Assembly: GCF_001039355.2 (NCBI RefSeq)
Contig: NW_019775699.1
Coordinates: 176,500-223,142 of the forward strand
From: Lingula anatina
Lineage: Eukaryota; Brachiopoda; Lingulata; Lingulida; Lingulidae
Length of the DNA: 46,643 nucleotides
Direction: 5' to 3'
The position numbers and the translations under genes are program-made. Positions 43,178-46,643 of this stretch are shown piece after piece (positions within the stretch are counted from its first letter, which is position 1; each line of letters begins with the position of its first letter). The notes below the pieces were generated by a model. The model was not told the origin of the DNA. It made no database searches and was given only the letters and a program-made list of their open reading frames with translations.

Positions 43178-43261
43178 ATCTCAGAGCCCTTTAATCCCAC
43201 TTAGAATAGTTGTTTGGAAATTACTGTTATGCAGATTAGGTTTGCATACATGAATACGTAC

Positions 43262-43318
43262 TTTGGTCAACATGGCTGCATGCATTTCATTGATGTACAT
43301 CATTGCCAGTGGATGGAC
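43262..43318 (-). CDS. Modular gene, F exon of unit 1 (19 codons)
   Basis: Acceptor CACTGCAG|GTCC, donor AAA|GTACGT. Peptide VHPLAMMYINEMHAAMLTK. Confidence 0.75.
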
Positions 43319-43491
43319 CTGCAGTGAAAGAGTTGTGTCACTTCTGTCATAAATATACCTGCAGATTTGGCATACACTGTAAAATATGCCATCGGTTCAT
43401 TGTTTCTCAAAACAAATTGCACTGGTGTTTTTATCTTTAGACAAATACATGTTTTAATTTATGATCATAATGTTGATTATTTCAAACATAC

Positions 43492-43575
43492 CTCTACTTG
43501 GGCAGTCTGAGGTAGATTAACTTTTACCATATTTCTGTCTCCCAGTTCACGTAATTTGGCAACATGAACGTGGGG
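43492..43575 (-). CDS. Modular gene, E exon of unit 1 (28 codons)
   Basis: Acceptor ATTGTAG|CCCC, donor GAG|GTATGT. PHVHVAKLRELGDRNMVKVN then LPQTAQVE. Confidence 0.75.
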
Positions 43576-43628
43576 CTACAATTAAAAAAAAAGAAGTAAA
43601 AACTAAGGTTGTCATACGCCTGTGGATG

Positions 43629-43650
43629 CAAAAAAAAAAAAAAAAAAAAA
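43629..43650. repeat. Poly-A tract
   Basis: About 22 A in the intron between D and E exons. Confidence 0.85.
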
Positions 43651-44276
43651 GTTGGACACTGCAGGTAAATACATGTATATTACAGTGGCCAACTTCACCT
43701 ATCTTTCTCAACTTAGAATTGATGGAAATCAGTACCTCAGCAATTGCTATATACGTTAAGCTTTAATGGACAGTCAGGACAATTTAGATTTATATGCAAT
43801 AAAAATAAAGCGAATATATTCTGATCTTGCCAAGATATCTGATCAATTATGAAATTCTTGGACAAATACATCAGGTATATACCCTGTATCTACATGAAGT
43901 AAATAGCTGAATGATACATATGTACCTTTGTCTTAAACTAGAACCCAATATGCTTTTCAAAATAAACAAAGGAATGACCAAGTTAAGGTCACCCATGGCC
44001 AGTTGTGAAAGTAATGGTAGGCTTAGGAACCAAAGTCTGGGGTCCCATATGATTAGCACAGATTATAACGTTGGTTGGAGTATTGGGTTAGTATTCGGGC
44101 AAATGGGACCTGTTCTAAGTAATACTACTAATGGGGAATGGACCACAGTTCCTAACAGACTACCATTCCTGTCCCACCAGTGCTCCATTTTCAAATACAT
44201 GTATATTCATATGCTACACCTAAGAAAAGCAGATTTGTGAAGTGCCCAATAAAAAATGGCATTCTCTAGCACTTAC

Positions 44277-44360
44277 CTGTCTCAACACAACTGCACATGA
44301 ATGGAACTGCTTTGCTTCAGTCTCTTGTACCAAGGTTCGGTCTTTCTGTGTCCTTTGTAC
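44277..44360 (-). CDS. Modular gene, D exon of unit 1 (28 codons)
   Basis: Acceptor AAAAAG|GTAC, donor CAG|GTAAGT. VQRTQKDRTLVQETEAKQFH then SCAVVLRQ. Confidence 0.75.
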
Positions 44361-44629
44361 CTTTTAAAAAAACAGATAATTGATTGATTTTTTATGATCA
44401 AGTTAATAATAAGTTCAAAAGGAACAAAATTAAATTGGCAATCTCTTTAACCAGCATCAAAAACACGTCAAAAAAAAGTCAAGATCAAAGTTGCAATTAT
44501 GTTCAACATCAACCACTGATCTGTCACAAATTATACAATCAATTACAAAATGTATCACTAATAAAAGATTTTTAAAAATTGTTAAATTAACATAAACATT
44601 GTTTGTTTCATACCAATGGCAATGTTTAC

Positions 44630-45025
44630 CTCATTTTCCAGAAAAGTGGGTGTTTCCAAGGCCAACATATCTATAACTGAAATTTCATCTTTGTCATCAG
44701 TCTCAATTCTGGTCAAAGGAGATGGAAGTATCGAAGGCAATGAGCTCTGCATCTTTTGTTTTCCATTCTTCAAATTCAGTTTCTTGCTGTTTGTTACTTC
44801 TTTACATACTTCTGATGGGTCATGTTTGGACAAGGGAGGGAATTCAGTTTCTGACTGAATATTTGGAACTACTGGAGAATGATCCACCACACCAATCTCC
44901 TTCCTGTCTGTTGACCTTGCCTTAACCTGTTTTTCAATCCTAGGCTTTCGTTGGCCACCATTGGTCTTAAGTTGCTCAGATGTTGGTTTACCAATTACTT
45001 GCGTTTGATACTTGCCCTTCTTTAC
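44630..45025 (-). CDS. Modular gene, A+C exon of unit 1 (132 codons)
   Basis: Acceptor AAATAG|GTAAAG, donor GAG|GTAAAC. A core GVVDHSPVVPNIQSETEFPP, C tail KKLNLKNGKQKMQSS, RIETDDKDEISVIDMLALET and FLENE. Contains the internal donor-like GAA|GTATGTAAA, identical to the one actually ending the A exon at 40,867. Confidence 0.8.
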
Positions 45026-45251
45026 CTATTTAGATAATCATATTTTGATAATGCATTTTTATATTAAGGTAAAGTATAAGATATGTTGAAAAAAATGCCT
45101 TTTTTATTTATAATGTATACAAAACTTGCACCCTTCAATTTCTATTTTTAATTTTTACCATATCATCTATTTATGTTCACATTAAACCCATATTTATTTT
45201 TTTAAAAATTTATTTGTTGGTTTATTTTTTTTTTTTTTACTTTGTTTTTAC

Positions 45252-45620
45252 CTTTTCTTTTGGGCCGATTTTGATCTCCTTTTCTTTGCAAAGATGGGAG
45301 ACCACTGAGGCAGCTTGGGTCATCGCGCATTCACATGTCTGTGTGCTTTCTAGGAAACGCGGACCACAGACTGGGCCCATCAGTAATATGCTGGGGTCCA
45401 TGCTGTTTAAAGCCTGCATGTTTTGGCCTGATACCTGAGCATTGTTGGTGGAATTCTGTCTAATCAAGAGGATGCTCGGGTCAACTCCCATGAGAAACTT
45501 TGACGGGGAGTCAGATTTCTGTTGAAACTGTGGTTCTTCGGTATAAGAATTTGCATTCTTTTCTATCTGCTTGTCAGTTAAACTGCACTTGACATCTTCT
45601 TTTCCTTTGTCCTTTGCCTT
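45252..45620 (-). CDS. Modular gene, B exon of unit 1 (123 codons)
   Basis: Acceptor ATTACAG|AAGGC, donor AAG|GTAAAA. KFLMGVDPSILLIRQNST and NMQALNSMDPSILLMGPV, with a short insertion CGPRF before LESTQT, then SHLCKEKEIKIGPKEK. Confidence 0.8.
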
Positions 45621-45692
45621 CTGTAATAAATAATTATAAAAGAGAGAAATAAATAAAATGAGTCAAAATGCCACTTTCCAATTTTTTCTTTT

Positions 45693-45745
45693 GCCCGTCT
45701 GGTTGTTTGCCAATTACCTGAGTTGAGAACTAGCCACTCATGTAT
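45693..45745 (-). pseudogene. Relic A-exon start in intron (unit 1, second)
   Basis: Plus-strand GTCTGGTTGTTTGCCAATTA matches the start of A exons; the rest is absent. Confidence 0.5.
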
Positions 45746-45934
45746 CAAAATGGTAATATATTATTCTGTCACTTTTAAATTAAAAAAAAAAAAATTATTT
45801 CTTTTTTAACCTGATCAGTAAACATAATAAAAGAATATGAAGTGTTATATTAACCATATATATATATATATGTAGAACAAAGATCATATAAAAAACAAAA
45901 TTAAGCCTTTGTTGATTGTAACTTTCTTACGTAC

Positions 45935-46117
45935 TTCTGATGGCTTATACTTGGACAAGGGAGGGAATTCAGTTTCTGACTGAATGTCTGGAACTACTGG
46001 AGAATGATCCACCACACCAATCTGCTTTTCAATCCAAGGCTTTTGGTGGCCAGCATTGGTCATAAGTTGCCCCTCAGGTGGTTTACCAATTACTGCAGTT
46101 TGGACTTTGTCCTTCAC
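45935..46117 (-). CDS. Modular gene, shortened A exon of unit 1 (61 codons)
   Basis: Acceptor AAACAG|GTGAAGGAC, donor GAA|GTACGT. VKDKVQTAVIGKPPEGQLMT, then IGVVDHSPVVPDIQSETEFP. An in-frame loss of ten codons removes the middle (after EKQ) relative to the 71-codon standard. Confidence 0.8.
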
Positions 46118-46165
46118 CTGTTTTAAGAAATAATAATAAAATGAATAAAAATACCACTCTTCAAC

Positions 46166-46226
46166 ATTTTCTGTTACCTGTCTGATAGTTTGTCAGTTAC
46201 TTAGCTTATTGCCTTTCACTTGTACC
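46166..46226 (-). pseudogene. Relic A-exon start in intron (unit 1, first)
   Basis: Degraded version of the first 50 or so bases of an A exon with its acceptor region; compare TTTGTCAGTTACT and GCCTTTCACTTGTAC (plus strand) with the intact exon start. Not followed by the rest of the module. Confidence 0.5.
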
Positions 46227-46381
46227 AATGCAAGTGAACACATAAATCAAGAAAAATATTATTTTCTTTTTTATAACCTGATTAGTTAACATAATAAATG
46301 TGTCATATAATCATACATTTGGAATAAAGATCACATAAAAAACATAAAGCATTTGTTGTTTGTAACTTTTTATTTACGTAC

Positions 46382-46594
46382 TTCTGTTGAGTCATGCTTG
46401 GACAAGGGAGGGAATTCAGTATGTGACTGAATATTTGGAACCACTGGAGAATGATCCACCACACCAATCTCCTTCCTGACTGTTGAGCTCGCCTTTGACT
46501 GCTTTTTGGTCCTAGGCTTTCGTTGGCCATCATTGGTCTCACGGTGCCTATCTGGCGGTTTACCAATTACTTCAGTTTGGCCTTTGCCTTTCAC
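46382..46594 (-). CDS. Modular gene, A exon of unit 1 (71 codons), most 5' exon in the window
   Basis: Acceptor CAG|GTGAAAGGC, donor GAA|GTACGT. VKGKGQTEVIGKPPDRHRET, then VVDHSPVVPNIQSHTEFPPL. Its phase 0 entry shows that the gene continues to the right of the window. Confidence 0.8.
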
Positions 46595-46643
46595 CTGCTG
46601 TAAGAAATAATAATCAAATAAATGGACAATATGAATCAAAATG

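Larger units (their letters stand above)
34278..46643 (-). other. Modular exon-array gene (3' part, at least 24 exons, open at right edge)
   Basis: Minus-strand gene whose exons all begin and end in phase 0 and fall into recurring types: A (GKPPD..., core DHSPVVPNIQSETEFPPLSK), A+C (A extended by a tail with ETDDKDEISVID), B (two DPSILL motifs), D, E, F, G and J/H. Order from 5': A, A, B, A+C, D, E, F, G, short B, J | A, A, A, B, A+C, D, E, F, G, A+H | A, B, A+C, terminal D. This is two and a half copies of a unit of about 5 kb. The visible coding sum is 5,424 bases. The protein is Lys/Ser/Pro-rich, with no signal peptide or membrane helix in the visible part, and ends in a basic cluster (KKKNRRKTK) that could be a nuclear signal. 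I recognise no family. The 5' end is outside the window. Confidence 0.75.

Noticed and set aside
44830-44860. The TEFPPLSK core as a PAM2 (poly(A)-binding-protein) motif
   Set aside because: It lacks the Leu-Asn pair and spacing required by the PAM2 consensus; resemblance is only partial.
34278-46643. Regularly spaced repeats resembling a CRISPR array
   Set aside because: Repeats are 57-429 bp protein-coding exons with introns between them, in an animal genome.

Overview
This is animal genomic DNA. It has interrupted genes with GT-AG introns, LINE, Tc1/mariner and MITE-type repeats, many microsatellites and an AT-rich background. Gene content (an expanded type II carbohydrate sulfotransferase family, a chitin-binding/EF-hand exon, CR1/L2-like retrotransposons) and high sequence polymorphism suggest a marine invertebrate such as a lancelet, hemichordate or mollusc. 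The species cannot be fixed from the sequence. I see no rRNA, tRNA, CRISPR or bacterial gene.

Positions 1-33,490 hold two paralogous copies of one block, copy 1 (about 1,095-13,775) and copy 2 (about 21,760-33,487). Each block contains a non-coding first exon with a TATA-like promoter, an intronless-CDS gene for a roughly 625-residue multi-pass membrane protein of unknown family (+ strand), a three-exon Golgi-type carbohydrate sulfotransferase gene (- strand), and the end of a CBM14/EF-hand exon (- strand). The copies differ by insertions and deletions: a 3.1-kb repeat with inverted ends and a LINE reverse transcriptase in copy 1, a decayed Tc1 element in the 3' UTR of the copy 2 sulfotransferase gene, several inverted-repeat MITEs, and a 579-bp loss that removes the 5' part of sulfotransferase exon 2 in copy 1. 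A further 2.9-kb direct duplication (17,206-20,106 and 20,108-23,046), with a single N exactly at its junction, carries an extra copy of the first exon and is probably two unmerged haplotypes.

Positions 34,278-46,643 hold the 3' part of a large minus-strand gene built almost wholly of small, symmetric phase 0-0 exons. At least 24 exons (about 1,807 codons, still open at the right edge) belong to a few recurring module types arranged in a higher-order repeat of about 5 kb. The modules carry conserved cores such as TEFPPLSK and DPSILL that I cannot assign to a known family. Together with its relic exons and embedded splice donors, this is the most novel object in the window.

Exon boundaries are inferred from splice consensus, phase continuity and comparison between copies. 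No transcript evidence or database search was available.
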